Origin: Saccharospirillum sp.
Lineage (GTDB): Bacteria; Pseudomonadota; Gammaproteobacteria; Pseudomonadales; Natronospirillaceae
Assembly (NCBI GenBank): GCA_022565595.1
Contig: JAIUML010000011.1
Span: 1 to 64,000 of the forward strand
Direction of reading: 5' to 3'
DNA length: 64,000 nucleotides
In this document: one piece after another, positions 34,461-42,863 of the stretch
Numbering within the stretch: position 1 is the stretch's first letter
Layout of the letters: each line of letters starts with the position of its first letter
Program-made: the position numbers and the translations under genes
The notes under the pieces: generated by a model
Databases searched by the model: none
The model's input: only the letters and a program-made list of their open reading frames with translations
Told to the model about the DNA's origin: nothing

Positions 34461-36716
34461 TCAAGTGAACTGCCTCTTCAGCAGCAAGGAGTTGCCGATC
34501 ACCGAGAGCGAGCTGGCCGTCATCGCTATCACGCCAATCATCGGGTGCAGCAGGCCGGCTGCAGCCAATGGAATAGCCGCAATATTGTAGCCACTGGCCC
34601 AAATCAGGTTCTGGACGATTTTGCTGAAGGTGGCCTGCGAAAGATGCATGGCCTCTACCACGCCGCTGAGTTCTCCGCGCACCAGGGTGACGTCCGCTGC
34701 CTCGATGGCCACATCAGCACCCGCGCCAATAGCGATACCCACATTCGCCTGCTTAAGGGCCGGGGCGTCATTGATGCCGTCGCCGACCATGGCCACATGG
34801 TCGCCATAACGTTTCTGTAGTTCGCGAATGGCATCGACCTTACCTTCTGGCAGCACACCAGCCTGGACTTCATCGATACCCACTTCCGTCGCCACGGCTC
34901 GGGCAGCACGCTCGTTGTCACCGGTGATCATCACCACATGCAGACCCAGTTTGTGCATACCACGGATGGCTTCGACCGACTCTTCCTTGAGTGTATCGGC
35001 GACCGCCACCAGGCCGAGTGCTTGCCCTTCGGTGGCAACTATGACCACTGTGCGACCTTTCTCCTCGAGTTCGCCCATGGTTTTGTCCAGCGACTCGAGG
35101 CCGGTTACGCCTTCTTCCTCAAGCAAGCGGCGGTTGCCAATCAGCACCGATTCGCCGTCGACTTTACCGGAAACACCACGAGCGCCGGTTGAGCGAAAAT
35201 CGCTGACTTCCTTGATCTTGATCTCGCGTTCCCGAGCACCCTCAACGATTGCCCTGGCGATAGGGTGTTCAGACGCATTTTCGATGCTGGCTGCCAGTGT
35301 CAGCAAACGCGATTCTTCAACTCCCTCCACAGTGACGGCGTCCGTCAATTTCGGTTCACCACGTGTGATGGTGCCGGTTTTGTCGAGCACCATGACCTTG
35401 ACGTCCTTGAAGGTCTGGATCGCTTCCCCAGAGCGGATCAAGATGCCGCGTTCGGCGCCGATGCCGGAGCCCACCATCAAGGCTGTTGGCGTCGCCAAAC
35501 CCAGGGCACAAGGGCAGGCAATGACCAGTACCGCTACCGCAGCAAGGATTGCCAGTACCGCCGTTGTCGCATCGGGGTTTACCCAGGGGAAGAAGCCTGA
35601 GCCCTAGTCGAGAATCGGGCGCAGCAGGTCTGGCATGAGTAACCAGGCGAAGAAGCTGGCGATTGAAATCAACAGAACAGCTGGCACAAAGCGCCCGGTC
35701 ATGCGGTCGGCAAATTCCTGAATGGGAACGCGCGAACCCTGAGCCTGGTCGATCAGTCGTACTACCTGAGAAAGAAAGGTGTCACCGCCCACTCGGGTAG
35801 CCCGTACCCGCAGCCTGCCTTCTTTGTTGATGGTGGCGCCAATGACTGCATCGCCCTGGGCCTTGTAGACGGGAACCGATTCACCGGTCGCTATGGATTC
35901 GTCCACATGGCTTTCACCTTCCACAACCTCTCCGTCAGTAGGCACCTTGTCACCAGGGCGCACCACCATGATATCGCCCGGGGCCAGTTCTATAACCGGT
36001 ACTTCGATTTCTTCTCCTTCGCGCTCCACGCGCGCTGTCTTGGCCCCCAATGTCAGCAGGCGTCGAATAGCCTGAGAAGCTCGACCCTTGGCCAGGGCCT
36101 CCAGGTAACGGCCAAGCAAGTGAAAGGTCATGATGGTGGCGGCCATCTCGATAAAAGAAGTCATCGGGTAGACGAAGCCAACCAGACCGATAAGAAAGGG
36201 TGGAAGACTGCCCATTGAAATCAGCACATCCATGTTGAAAGTGCCGTTCTTCAGTGATCGCCAGGTGGATTTGTGGGTCGCGGCTCCGCCGTAAAGAAAG
36301 ACTACGGGGAACGCCAGCAGCGCCACAATCGCCAGGTAGCCCGGTACTGCAAACCAGAACATCTGTGGCGCCATCAGGATCATGATCAAGGTGGTGGGCA
36401 CCCCGGCGATGATCAGCCGTTTGCGTGCCTGGGCGAGGTAGGCTTCTTCAATTTCGGCGCCGTTGTCGTCGTCTTCATCTTTTTCGCTGTGTACGGCTGC
36501 CACGTCATAGCCCGCGCCTTCAACAGAGCGTTGCAGTGATGCGCCGCTCGGGCCGTTCGACTTTGTTGTTACCTTGACATGATGGTTGGCGATATTGGTC
36601 TCAATACTGTCGACACCGTCGAGTCGCTGCAGCGTCTTGCGCACAATGCCAGCACAGTGATCACTGCCCATGCCAGGAACGGTCAAAGTAATCAATCTGT
36701 CCTGGATATTTTTCAT
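34461..36716 (-). pseudogene. Heavy-metal (copper) P1B-type ATPase, interrupted by one in-frame amber codon
   Basis: One reading frame of 752 codons encodes a P1B ATPase broken by a single TAG at 35604-35606. Before it lie an N-terminal HMA-like domain (VPGMGSDHCAGIV, with SDHC instead of CxxC), four helices and the actuator ATGESVPV. After it lie the helix with the metal-site CPC ([17 protein letters not shown]), the phosphorylation motif [10 protein letters not shown], and the hinge motif [18 protein letters not shown]. The interruption falls just before the CPC helix, between LRPILD and [10 protein letters not shown]. Copper or silver export is likely by family. Either the gene is newly inactivated, or the stop is suppressed or an error. 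The downstream piece alone cannot fold as a pump. Confidence 0.88.
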
Positions 36717-36780
36717 CGGAATCCTCCCGTGAGGGCGAGCAAGGCATGCTCGCCCGGTCGATGGGCCCTACTCCGGGGGC

Positions 36781-37338
36781 TTAGTGGTGAAGATCGTGGT
36801 CGTCCTGGTCTCCACCGGGAAGCGCCTCTGACTCTTGTAACTGCTGACGCTGCTCGTCAGAGAGTAGGTCATGCATGGCGTTATGCATCCGAACCATGTC
36901 CGCCATCATGGTGCCGTGAATCTCGGCCATTTGAGCGTGCAGGTTTTGAACTTGCTCTGGATCAGGGCGTTCATTTCGCATTTCGGCCATCAAGTCATCA
37001 CGGATGTTCATCAAATGGCCCATACGTTCGAACTGAGCGGGGCGATGCTCATGCATCAGTTCACGCATCTGGATGTGTTGATCGCCGTCCAGCATGGACA
37101 TCATATCCATTCCACCCTTCATCATTGGACAGGGCATCATATTGCCCATCATGCTGCCATGGTCCATGCCACCCATGCCACCCATGCCACCCATGCCACC
37201 GCTCATCATGCCGGAGTTGTCTCTCATTTGACCTGGCATGGCGCCAGCCCCCATGCCTTGAGCAAAGGCTATGCCGCTCATTGACAGACCGACAACCATT
37301 GTCAAACCAATCGCTAGTGTTTGTATGCGAGTATTCAT
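36781..37338 (-). CDS. Met/His-rich periplasmic Spy/CpxP-like protein
   Basis: A 185-residue protein with a clear signal peptide (TLAIGLTMVVGLSMSGIAFA). The mature N-terminus is a Met-Gly-rich run (GGMGGMGGMGGMDHGSMMG) with further HG, MMPCPMM and MDMM clusters, all good soft-metal ligands. The C-terminal half is helical, with two repeats of an L-x-x-Q kind (LLSDEQRQQLQE), recalling the LTxxQ motif of Spy and CpxP. The probable role is periplasmic copper binding or chaperoning. It lies just upstream of the P1B ATPase on the same strand (64 bases), suggesting a shared message. Confidence 0.75.
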   Translation of the reverse strand: MNTRIQTLAIGLTMVVGLSMSGIAFAQGMGAGAMPGQMRDNSGMMSGGMGGMGGMGGMDHGSMMGNMMPCPMMKGGMDMMSMLDGDQHIQMRELMHEHRPAQFERMGHLMNIRDDLMAEMRNERPDPEQVQNLHAQMAEIHGTMMADMVRMHNAMHDLLSDEQRQQLQESEALPGGDQDDHDLHH

Positions 37339-37361
37339 GATTCACCTCTTGGGTTTACCCA

Positions 37362-37389
37362 TATATAAGAAAAAGTTACATGCATTCAA
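37362..37389 (-). promoter_or_regulatory. Candidate promoter of the Met-rich protein and P1B ATPase
   Basis: Reading on the minus strand, TTGAAT and TATATA are 16 bases apart, 24 bases before the start codon. No convincing CueR- or CusR-type operator is seen. Confidence 0.5.
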
Positions 37390-37411
37390 GACAGATCAAG
37401 GCGCACGCTTT

Positions 37412-37430
37412 CGCTCTGTAGTTCAGAGCG
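37412..37430 (-). terminator. Hairpin after the small His-rich gene
   Basis: CGCTCTG and CAGAGCG pair around a five-base loop, with GCA/TGC extending the stem outward. There is no clear T run, so terminator function is uncertain. Confidence 0.3.
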
Positions 37431-37456
37431 TGCTTTAAGCGCTTAGTAGATGAAAC

Positions 37457-37897
37457 TCAGGAGCGAAATCGTTGAGTCAGCAAGTAAATGGCTGAAGAGC
37501 GCGGAATAAAGCGCTTCCAGTCCGGACTGCGGAGAGGAAGGTATTTGTGGAAAGGGGGATAGGTAGCAAGGTTGGCTTGAGAGTCAGCATCCGGATCATC
37601 GTTCGGATTGGCATTGCGCTGAGGTAAAACCAGGTCGGGTTGGTGCCTGTACTCTTCGTGGCAATGTGGCTCGGTTGGTAGCCTGGTAAACTGTGCTTCT
37701 TCGCCTGCTTTTACCTCAGCCGGTTGTATGACGTCGGCTTGCTCTAAAAGGTACGCAGCGGCGGCCAAAGGTTGAGGTTGTGTATGAGCATCAGCAAGTC
37801 CGGCCAGCAACAGCAAAAGTACCAGCACGACACCAGGGAAAACCCTGACACCTGCGGGTATTAGGCTGTGGGAATGCTGAACCTTGAGACGCAACAC
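37457..37897 (-). CDS. Small secreted His-containing protein, unknown
   Basis: An unrecognised 146-residue protein. The hydrophobic stretch VRVFPGVVLVLLLLLAGLA ends in a possible signal-peptidase site (ADA-HT). The mature part has HTQPQP, EPHCHEEYRHQ (a metal-ligand-like cluster) and is otherwise polar and proline-rich. Its position in the copper cluster and the His/Cys cluster suggest a periplasmic metal-related role, by inference only. The divergent gene starts about 200 bases away. It could be a species-specific protein; I have no family for it. Confidence 0.5.
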   Translation of the reverse strand: MLRLKVQHSHSLIPAGVRVFPGVVLVLLLLLAGLADAHTQPQPLAAAAYLLEQADVIQPAEVKAGEEAQFTRLPTEPHCHEEYRHQPDLVLPQRNANPNDDPDADSQANLATYPPFHKYLPLRSPDWKRFIPRSSAIYLLTQRFRS

Positions 37898-38098
37898 GCT
37901 GTTTCTCTCTCACTCTGAAAGCAGTTCGAGTATGGAGCTTAGCTGAAACCCTCGAACTGTCTATTGCTCCAGGTCAAGAAATCCGACTCTGTTCGTCTCG
38001 GTAAATCTGCTGAGGGCCTTGTCAAGGGTGATGCACTGAAATCCACATTTATTGCCCTTTTGTCGTTCTTTTTGTACAGATCACCTATAAGTTGGAAC

Positions 38099-38715
38099 AT
38101 GAACCAGGAAACCAGAGAAAAAACAATCAATAGCATTCCAACTGGGGAATCCGGAAAACAACAAAACACAGTGAGGGAAAGGCAATGGCCGCGCCACCTG
38201 GCGGTTGGCTTGATGGGGCTCCTGATGGTTTATCTGTTTTGGCTCAGCCGGATGGAGTGGGATTCCGAAATGCGAACCTGGCGCGCTGTTGGCGATTCCG
38301 CTTTCATGTTGCTGCTGGTGACCATGGCGATAGGGCCTCTTGGAAAGATCTGGCCACGACGTTTCAGTGCACTTGTTAACTGGTGACGTGCTTTTGGGGT
38401 CTGGTCTTGTTTGCTACCTCGTCTGACTGGGCTGTTAACAAGCTTGGTACAAGAGCATGGAAGCATATTCAGAGCTATGCTAACTTGATTCTCTATCTGG
38501 TTGTACTTCATGCAGCCTACTACCTTTTTCTTCACTATGAATTGAGCTTGAGAAATCTGTTTTTCCAGCGTGGAACACCCAGTCCCAACTGGTTTCGCTT
38601 CTGGTTCCTGGGACTTGCAGTGTTCATCTTTATCCTGCAAATGAGCAGTTATCTTGTTGAGCTTCGAAGGAGGAAGATCAAGGTGGGTCAGCCAGATGAA
38701 GGTGGTGAAGCATGA
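38099..38715 (+). pseudogene. Ferric-reductase-like (YedZ/MsrQ type) membrane protein, broken
   Basis: Two pieces of one family lie in different frames. The first (38099-38386) has two membrane helices and the family's AIGPLGKIWPRRFSALVNW just before the heme core, then meets a TGA (38384-38386); the bases that follow read RAFGVW in the same frame, as expected of the family after W-R. The second (38383-38715) has the late helices, FATSSDWAVNKLGTRAWKHIQ and a heme-type LHAAYYLFLHYE. The middle helices with the first heme histidine are absent, so a deletion plus a frame change is likely. It lies beside the copper genes, where such a heme protein may have acted as a reductase. Confidence 0.65.
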
Positions 38716-38815
38716 AAAAGGCGAATAGGCTTTATTGCAGGCTGAGAAAACAACTCATGGTGTCAAAGCGTAACCCTGGACTATGGCCGTATAGGCAATG
38801 GCAAGGGTGTAAGCT

Positions 38816-40303
38816 TTGAGTCGACAGCGAGACGTTTCAGACGGCAACGAACCTCAGGGTGTCAGGACGAAGCCTCGCCGGCCATGGCGTAGGTTGCTAC
38901 TGGTGATCGTCGTTGCCCATATTCTGGGCTTTGCCTCTTCTCTGGATGCTCTGATGTCGAGTCGTACGTCCCAGGGTGCCGTCGCCTGGATCGTTTCGTT
39001 GAACGCCATGCCTTATGTAGCAGTACCAGCCTACTGGGTGTTTGGTAGGGCCAGATTTCAAGGATATATTTCCGCTCGACGCGACGAAGATTCTGCCCTT
39101 GGCTTGGCACTGGCCGACAAGCTCGCTGAACTGCACTCCCATGTCGCTACGGCAGCACACTCCAACAAGTATCTGACGGGTATTGAACAGTTGGCCAAGT
39201 TACCGTTCCTTGGGGGAAACCATGTAGAACTATTGATCGACGGCGAAGCCATTTTTGAAAGTGTGTTTGCTGGTATTGAGTCTGCCGAGCACTACTTGTT
39301 AGTGCAGTTTTATATTGTGCGTGCTGATGAAGTCGGAATGGCGCTGCAAGCCAGGCTGGTTGAAAAAGCGCTGGAAGGGGTTGAGGTTTACTTCCTCTAC
39401 GACGAGATTGGCAGCTATGCATTGCCCGGCAGCTACTTGCAGACTCTTGAGGAGGCCGGGGTATATGTGCACCGCTTTCACTCTACGCGCGGGCCGGGAA
39501 ATCGCTTCCAACTTAATTTCCGGAATCATCGAAAAATTGTTGTTGCAGATGGTGAGCGAGCCTGGGTTGGCGGTATCAATGTCGGTGATGAGTACCTTCA
39601 CGGCCACAGGAGCATCGGCTCCTGGCGCGACACCCATTTAATGATTGAGGGGCCAGCAGCTCTGGCCCTTCAACTGGTATTCCTGGAAGACTGGCATTGG
39701 GCCACAGAGGAGTTACCTGACTTGCCCTGGTCACCCGTTACTCCGAGCAACCATGGCATGCCGGTACTGATACTGCCCACAGGGCCTGCAGATCGCTTTG
39801 AAACTGCCAGCTTGATGGTGCAACAGGCAATTCACGCCGCTCAACAGCGCATCTGGATCTCCAGCCCTTATTTCGTGCCCGATGAAGGCGTGTTGTCGAT
39901 GCTCAAGTTGGCCGCTTTGAGCGGCATAGATGTGAGAGTACTGATACCAGAACGATCAGATAATTTACTGACTTACTTCGCCGCCTATGCATTCCTGGAA
40001 TCACTGGTAGAGGCCGGGGTCAGTGTGTACCGCTATGACGATGGTTTCCTTCATGGCAAGGCGTTTCTGGTAGACCACAGTGGTGCAGGAGTTGGCACCG
40101 TGAACCTTGATAATCGCTCGTTCCGGCTGAATTTTGAAGTCACGGCGATGGTCATGGATGCTCATTTTGCCGAGGAAGTTGAAGCGATGTTCGAAGACGA
40201 CTTTGCGCGCTCACGAAAGATGAATGTTGCTGATGTCCTGGAGCAACCTCTTTGGCATCGTTTCGCGTCTCGTGCTGCCTATTTGCTGGCTCCTGTTTTG
40301 TAA
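38816..40303 (+). CDS. cls: Cardiolipin synthase (phospholipase D family)
   Basis: A 495-residue membrane enzyme making cardiolipin from two phosphatidylglycerols. Two N-terminal helices include the family's LMSSRTSQGAVAWIVSL and PYVAVPAYWVFGRARF. The two HKD motifs are HRKIVVADGERAWVGG (about residues 240-255) and HGKAFLVDHSGAGVGT (about 411-426), each followed by the usual N-x-D/R-S. The start is TTG 38816, with AAGGGTG about seven bases upstream; the frame is not open much further. It follows the copper cluster but has no visible link to it. Confidence 0.92.
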   Translation: MSRQRDVSDGNEPQGVRTKPRRPWRRLLLVIVVAHILGFASSLDALMSSRTSQGAVAWIVSLNAMPYVAVPAYWVFGRARFQGYISARRDEDSALGLALADKLAELHSHVATAAHSNKYLTGIEQLAKLPFLGGNHVELLIDGEAIFESVFAGIESAEHYLLVQFYIVRADEVGMALQARLVEKALEGVEVYFLYDEIGSYALPGSYLQTLEEAGVYVHRFHSTRGPGNRFQLNFRNHRKIVVADGERAWVGGINVGDEYLHGHRSIGSWRDTHLMIEGPAALALQLVFLEDWHWATEELPDLPWSPVTPSNHGMPVLILPTGPADRFETASLMVQQAIHAAQQRIWISSPYFVPDEGVLSMLKLAALSGIDVRVLIPERSDNLLTYFAAYAFLESLVEAGVSVYRYDDGFLHGKAFLVDHSGAGVGTVNLDNRSFRLNFEVTAMVMDAHFAEEVEAMFEDDFARSRKMNVADVLEQPLWHRFASRAAYLLAPVL

Positions 40304-40450
40304 CCCTGTTGAGACCAGGTAGTGTCGAGACGATTATTCCTGAGTTTGTGGTGCATATGCATGATGGATAGACCCTTTGACATGGGTCACCATGGTTTGG
40401 AGACGGCTCACCCATGAGCTAAAGCAAACCAAAAACAAAAAGATGGATTC

Positions 40451-41569
40451 ATGATGCCTTCAGATTTCACCAAAGGAAAGAAGACGCTGCCCATATTAGT
40501 GGTTTCAGTTTTGGGGTTAGCCGGTTGTAACGGATCGAGCTCTGACGGCGGCGATAGCGTCAATAATATAGGCGGTGGCGGTGGTGGCGGTTCACAAGAC
40601 GCTCAGAATCTCGCGATTGACCGTGAAGACGCAGTTATCAGTCTGGCACGAACAACACCTCGCGATCTCATGAACCTTGCCAAGGATGGGCAACCCATCT
40701 TTGTTAAAGGGTTTTCCGAGCACTTCGACAGTCCTTTCGGTAACCGACTTCCACGCAACGAAGAGTGCGGTAGTGCATTCAATGCCTCTGAGGATACCGG
40801 AGCCAGGTTCGTTGGCGAATTCTCGGAGTGTGTCATTACGTTTCTCAATGGAAATCAGTACCGAATTGATGGCGGCTTTAGGGTGAGTCATGGCGATGGT
40901 GGTTCAAATACCACATCCGGCACTCATGATTTTTCTTATGAAGTCGAAGCCGATAATCTGGAATTCTGGTTTCTAAATGACGTCGAGAATGAATTGGCCC
41001 TCGGTGGATTCACGGCCTATTCCTGGGACGGTGGATTGCGCCTCGATTACACCGAAACTGAGGTATTAACGGAATCACCGGATTGGAAGGTGGCCAGTGA
41101 TCGCTTTGCCATGGGGCTTGAGCTCGAGTGCCCGCCTCGCCTTGGTGCAGCAATAGCGGGAACCATGGTTGACTTCAATTTGAGTGTGGCCGACCTGAGT
41201 GCGGTTACTGCGCCTTCCGAAATGGGTGTACCCATGAATGATGTCACCCAGTCTGCGCAGTTGATTATCTCGAATATGGCAGAAGGTTTTGACGGCACCT
41301 ATGAAATCGAGACGGTCCAGCCCCTGGTGCTGGCCAATGACCCTTTTACTGCATTCAACGACCCGCAAGGAGGTATCGTGCGCATAACCGGGCCTGATGG
41401 CTTTGATATTACTGTGGAGTATGAGCAAGGGGGCTACCTGGTAAAAGGGGGCGCAGTGAATAACCGCTTTGCGCCCAGCTTATCTGCTGCTGCAGACGAC
41501 CCCTTCAATGTCGATTCCGATGCAGTCCCGAAATTTGTGGCCGATGTTGTTTGTGAGCTGCAGGCTTAG
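40451..41569 (+). CDS. Unknown lipoprotein
   Basis: An unrecognised 372-residue protein. The N-terminus is a lipoprotein signal (KKTLPILVVSVLGLAGC, Cys 26), followed by a Ser/Asp/Gly-rich linker (GGGGGGGS). The rest is beta-rich with two or three cysteines (NEECGSAF, FSECVITF, LELECPPRLG, and VVCELQA at the end) that could pair. It is low in Lys and rich in Asp, as usual for exported marine proteins. ATG 40451 is doubled by ATG 40454. It has no operon partner; the 147 bases before it hold nothing that I recognise. Confidence 0.65.
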   Translation: MMPSDFTKGKKTLPILVVSVLGLAGCNGSSSDGGDSVNNIGGGGGGGSQDAQNLAIDREDAVISLARTTPRDLMNLAKDGQPIFVKGFSEHFDSPFGNRLPRNEECGSAFNASEDTGARFVGEFSECVITFLNGNQYRIDGGFRVSHGDGGSNTTSGTHDFSYEVEADNLEFWFLNDVENELALGGFTAYSWDGGLRLDYTETEVLTESPDWKVASDRFAMGLELECPPRLGAAIAGTMVDFNLSVADLSAVTAPSEMGVPMNDVTQSAQLIISNMAEGFDGTYEIETVQPLVLANDPFTAFNDPQGGIVRITGPDGFDITVEYEQGGYLVKGGAVNNRFAPSLSAAADDPFNVDSDAVPKFVADVVCELQA

Positions 41570-41727
41570 CGGTCCATGAGCAAAGTTGGATAGTGTCGTT
41601 TTCAGGCAAGGATTTCGCTGCTGACAGCCGCATTCCTGTGTCAGACGCCATAATCAGGGTTACCTTATTGCCTGTCCCATTTTGCTCATGCACTATGCGG
41701 CTCCCTTGGCAAATCGACAGGTTACTG

Positions 41728-42093
41728 ATGAAATTAAGATTGCTGCTGTGGCTGATGGCCATGCGTTTTCGTCGTGCAATCAAGCGCAACCCGGCGATGC
41801 AGGCCCACCTGAAAGACACTCATCGCACGGTGCAGTTTACGGCCGGTGATCGGGTAGCGCGTTACCTTGCCTTTGAAGACCAGAGTTTCACGAGTAGAGC
41901 AAAGCGTGCAGAGAAGGCAGACGTGACGCTCGACTTTGTCACTCCCGCCATCGGCTTCAATGTACTCTGGCAAATGGCAACCGGGGCGGATCGTAACGCC
42001 ATCATGCGTGCCATCCAGGACAAGAAGCTGCAGGTAAGCGGCGACCCCATGCTGCTGATGTGGTTCCAGAAGAGCGTCAAATACCTGCGTTAG
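41728..42093 (+). CDS. SCP2-like small protein
   Basis: A 121-residue protein whose later half (SRAKRAEKADVTLDFVTPAIG, nucleotides 41893-41955, then LWQMATGADRNAIMRAIQDKKLQVSGD) resembles the SCP2 sterol-carrier-like domain, which binds lipids. The N-terminus MKLRLLLWLMAMRFRRAIKRN is amphipathic. The domain call is by pattern only. ATG 41728 is chosen, with AGG eight bases upstream; the frame is open further but without a good start. It is convergent with the Lrp-type regulator, 21 bases apart. Confidence 0.6.
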   Translation: MKLRLLLWLMAMRFRRAIKRNPAMQAHLKDTHRTVQFTAGDRVARYLAFEDQSFTSRAKRAEKADVTLDFVTPAIGFNVLWQMATGADRNAIMRAIQDKKLQVSGDPMLLMWFQKSVKYLR

Positions 42094-42114
42094 TAAGGCT
42101 GCCGATACCCTTGG

Positions 42115-42603
42115 TTATTGGCAGTAACTGAGCGGTAGTTCGGTTTTGTCGACCACGCGGCGCAGAACGAAGCTCGAGTGCACCCCAGTCACCCCCGGGA
42201 TGCGGGTGATGCGATTGAGCAGCAACTCCTGAAAGACGTCCATATCCGGCACCACTGCCTTGAGCATGTAGTCGGCATCGTGCCCGGTGATCAGGTAGCA
42301 CTCCTGAATTTCAGGGCAGGCCTCAATCTGGCGCTGAAACTCCTCGAAACGCTCGGGAATATGCCGATCCATACTGATCAGGATGATGGCCGTTAACGAC
42401 AACCCCAGTTTTTTGCGCTCGAGCAGAGTGACTCGGCGGAGAATAATGCCTGCCTCTTCCAGTGCCCTGACCCGCCTCAGACAAGGGGAGGGCGATAACC
42501 CCACCTGTTCGGCCAACTGTTGGTTGCTTAGTCCGCCATCCTGCTGCAAGGCTTCCAATATTTTCCGGTCTGTCTTGTCTAATCTGACCAGCTTTTCGCT
42601 CAT
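42115..42603 (-). CDS. Lrp/AsnC-family transcriptional regulator
   Basis: A 162-residue regulator. The winged helix-turn-helix is LDKTDRKILEALQQDGG with LSNQQLAEQVGLSPSPCLRRVR, and the effector (RAM) domain contains CPEIQECYLITGHDADYMLKAV and VTGVHSSFVLRRVV. Members bind amino acids such as leucine and act as feast-or-famine regulators. AGGA lies eight bases before its ATG. It is divergent from leuA, whose product makes leucine, so an effect on leuA is plausible; AT-rich sequence lies in the 260-base gap. Confidence 0.9.
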   Translation of the reverse strand: MSEKLVRLDKTDRKILEALQQDGGLSNQQLAEQVGLSPSPCLRRVRALEEAGIILRRVTLLERKKLGLSLTAIILISMDRHIPERFEEFQRQIEACPEIQECYLITGHDADYMLKAVVPDMDVFQELLLNRITRIPGVTGVHSSFVLRRVVDKTELPLSYCQ

Positions 42604-42703
42604 CTGGGTGTATCCTGCTAAAAAAATTGAAAAAAATAACAGTATATTGCTGATAATCTATTTTTCAGGGCAAAAAAGCAAACACCTTGCGCGAGGCATT
42701 GCT

Positions 42704-42830
42704 TATACTGTGTTCGTTGCTCAGTTCGGGTGGGTTTATCTGCCAGCCCGGGCTTTCTGGTGGGGCGTTCACAAGACGCCCCGCCTCCTTTGGCCAGTGA
42801 CCCCTCTGGCTGGCGGGTTTACCGCCCGCC
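42704..42830 (+). promoter_or_regulatory. leuA leader: -10 element and three consecutive hairpins
   Basis: TATACT (42704-42709) is a likely -10 without a good -35. Downstream, before leuA, three small stems occur: GGGGCGT/ACGCCCC (42762-42782), GCCAG/CTGGC (42793-42810) and GGCGGG/CCCGCC (42812-42830). No leader peptide with Leu codons preceded by a ribosome site is evident. Attenuation or an antiterminator is only a possibility. Confidence 0.4.
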
Positions 42831-42863
42831 TTCTATCTTCACTCATTCAACAGGATGCCCAAC

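Noticed and set aside
34461..35498. A separate truncated ATPase gene starting at 35498
   Set aside because: The reading frame continues upstream through the CPC motif to the amber codon, so it is one interrupted gene.
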